Shown here one piece after another: positions 63,524 through 64,000 of a DNA stretch of 64,000 nucleotides. The translations under genes and the position numbers were made by a program. Source of the stretch: Burkholderiaceae bacterium (lineage in GTDB: Bacteria > Pseudomonadota > Gammaproteobacteria > Burkholderiales > Burkholderiaceae_F); the NCBI GenBank assembly GCA_022843955.1, contig JALHMQ010000009.1, forward strand, positions 106,928 through 170,927, in the 5' to 3' direction. The notes beneath the pieces are model-generated. The model was not told the origin of the DNA, searched no databases, and saw nothing but the letters and a program-made list of their open reading frames with translations. The first letter of the stretch is position 1. Each line of letters begins with the position of its first letter.

Positions 63524-64000
63524 TCAGCGCGCTGCGCGGATCGCGGCGATTCGTTCTTCGGTCGCGGGGTGGGTGGAGACATAGTCGGTCCATGAGCCGC
63601 GTGCGCGATCGCCGCGGTCGGCGCGCTCACTGCCTTTTCCCGCACTTGCGTTCTTTTCCGCGCTGCGCCGGCGGTGAGCGCCTTCAAGCGCCTCAAGCGC
63701 CTGCGCCAGTGCCTCGGGATCGAGGCCGTTGGCACGCATCAGCCGAACGGCGAACAAATCAGCCTCCAACTCCTGGTCGCGGGCATAGGACAGCTCGGCC
63801 AGTGTGGCCGGCAGGGCGGTCAGGATGCCGCTGGCATCGCCGGCAATCAATGTGGCGACCGCGCCGGTGACCGTGCTGCTAATGAGGCGCCGCAGGAAAT
63901 GGCGCCGCTCGACGTGGCCAAGCTCGTGCGCGAGCACCGCCAGCACGGCCTCGTCGCTCGGCGCGATCTTCACCAGCTCGTCGGTCATCACGATGATGCC
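63524..64000 (-). CDS. M48 family metalloprotease, N-terminus beyond the window edge
   Basis: The last 159 residues or so of a zinc protease. It has VLAHELGHVERRHFLRRLI (HExxH motif) and ARDQELEADLFAVRLM (third ligand Glu), then a basic low-complexity linker and THPATEERIAAI, the HtpX/Oma1-like end. Two hydrophobic stretches (TGAVATLIAGDASGIL) suggest membrane contact. The frame runs on past 64000. It converges on the phrB end fragment. Confidence 0.93.
   Translation of the reverse strand, partial: GIIVMTDELVKIAPSDEAVLAVLAHELGHVERRHFLRRLISSTVTGAVATLIAGDASGILTALPATLAELSYARDQELEADLFAVRLMRANGLDPEALAQALEALEGAHRRRSAEKNASAGKGSERADRGDRARGSWTDYVSTHPATEERIAAIRAAR

Overview
The window is high-GC DNA from a beta-proteobacterium, probably Burkholderiales-like. 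The best clue is the housekeeping order algH-ruvX-pyrR-pyrB-pyrC' next to plsC and apaH, with a catalytically dead dihydroorotase partner behind aspartate transcarbamoylase. The taxon is inferred from gene families and order, not from a marker gene. I found no rRNA, tRNA or CRISPR array.

Positions 1-26372 form a long, mostly leftward surface-polysaccharide locus. In transcription order it holds dTDP-L-rhamnose synthesis (rmlBACD), a gmd'-'fcl deletion scar, an NDP-sugar epimerase, and a seven-gene translationally coupled cassette. That cassette has a decaprenyl-phospho-arabinose-like pathway (DprE1, DprE2, a HAD-UbiA fusion), two membrane proteins of flippase or transferase type, a flavin oxidoreductase and a large polytopic membrane protein. 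After it come a decayed epimerase end, two CgeB-type glycosyltransferases (one a double enzyme), an O-antigen ABC exporter (wzm-wzt), an FkbM methyltransferase, two GT2 enzymes, a GT2 relic, manC, an IS5-family relic, a Wzx flippase and a partial methyltransferase.

Positions 26596-40481 hold a second, Wzx/Wzy-type system. A rightward WbpM/PglF dehydratase faces a leftward run encoding two O-antigen ligase/polymerase-like proteins, a Wzz-like protein, an AsnB amidotransferase, a GT4, a PglC-like phosphoglycosyl transferase, a PglD-like acetyltransferase and a PLP aminotransferase. Dehydratase, aminotransferase, acetyltransferase, PglC and GT4 together suggest a unit started with a bacillosamine-type sugar. 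A second flippase (38039) and a secreted alpha/beta hydrolase follow.

Positions 40677-50506 hold the ADP-heptose genes (rfaE1, hldD, gmhB, rfaE2), interrupted by a VapBC-type toxin-antitoxin pair. A SWIM-SNF2 helicase overlaps rfaE2, followed by a WbpP-like UDP-HexNAc epimerase and a WecA-type initiating transferase. Positions 50586-58455 are housekeeping: a DUF3108 protein, apaH, plsC, the pyrimidine genes, ruvX, algH and phrB.

The most unusual region is 58286-63512. A 1491-residue predicted lipoprotein joins a galactose-oxidase-like copper-radical domain (all expected ligands visible), Ig-like and PKD domains, a YVTN propeller, a di-heme cytochrome c peroxidase/MauG-like domain and a PA14 domain. 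It lies between two copies (about 91% identical) of the last 164 bp of phrB, which marks it as an inserted block. A partial M48 metalloprotease closes the window.
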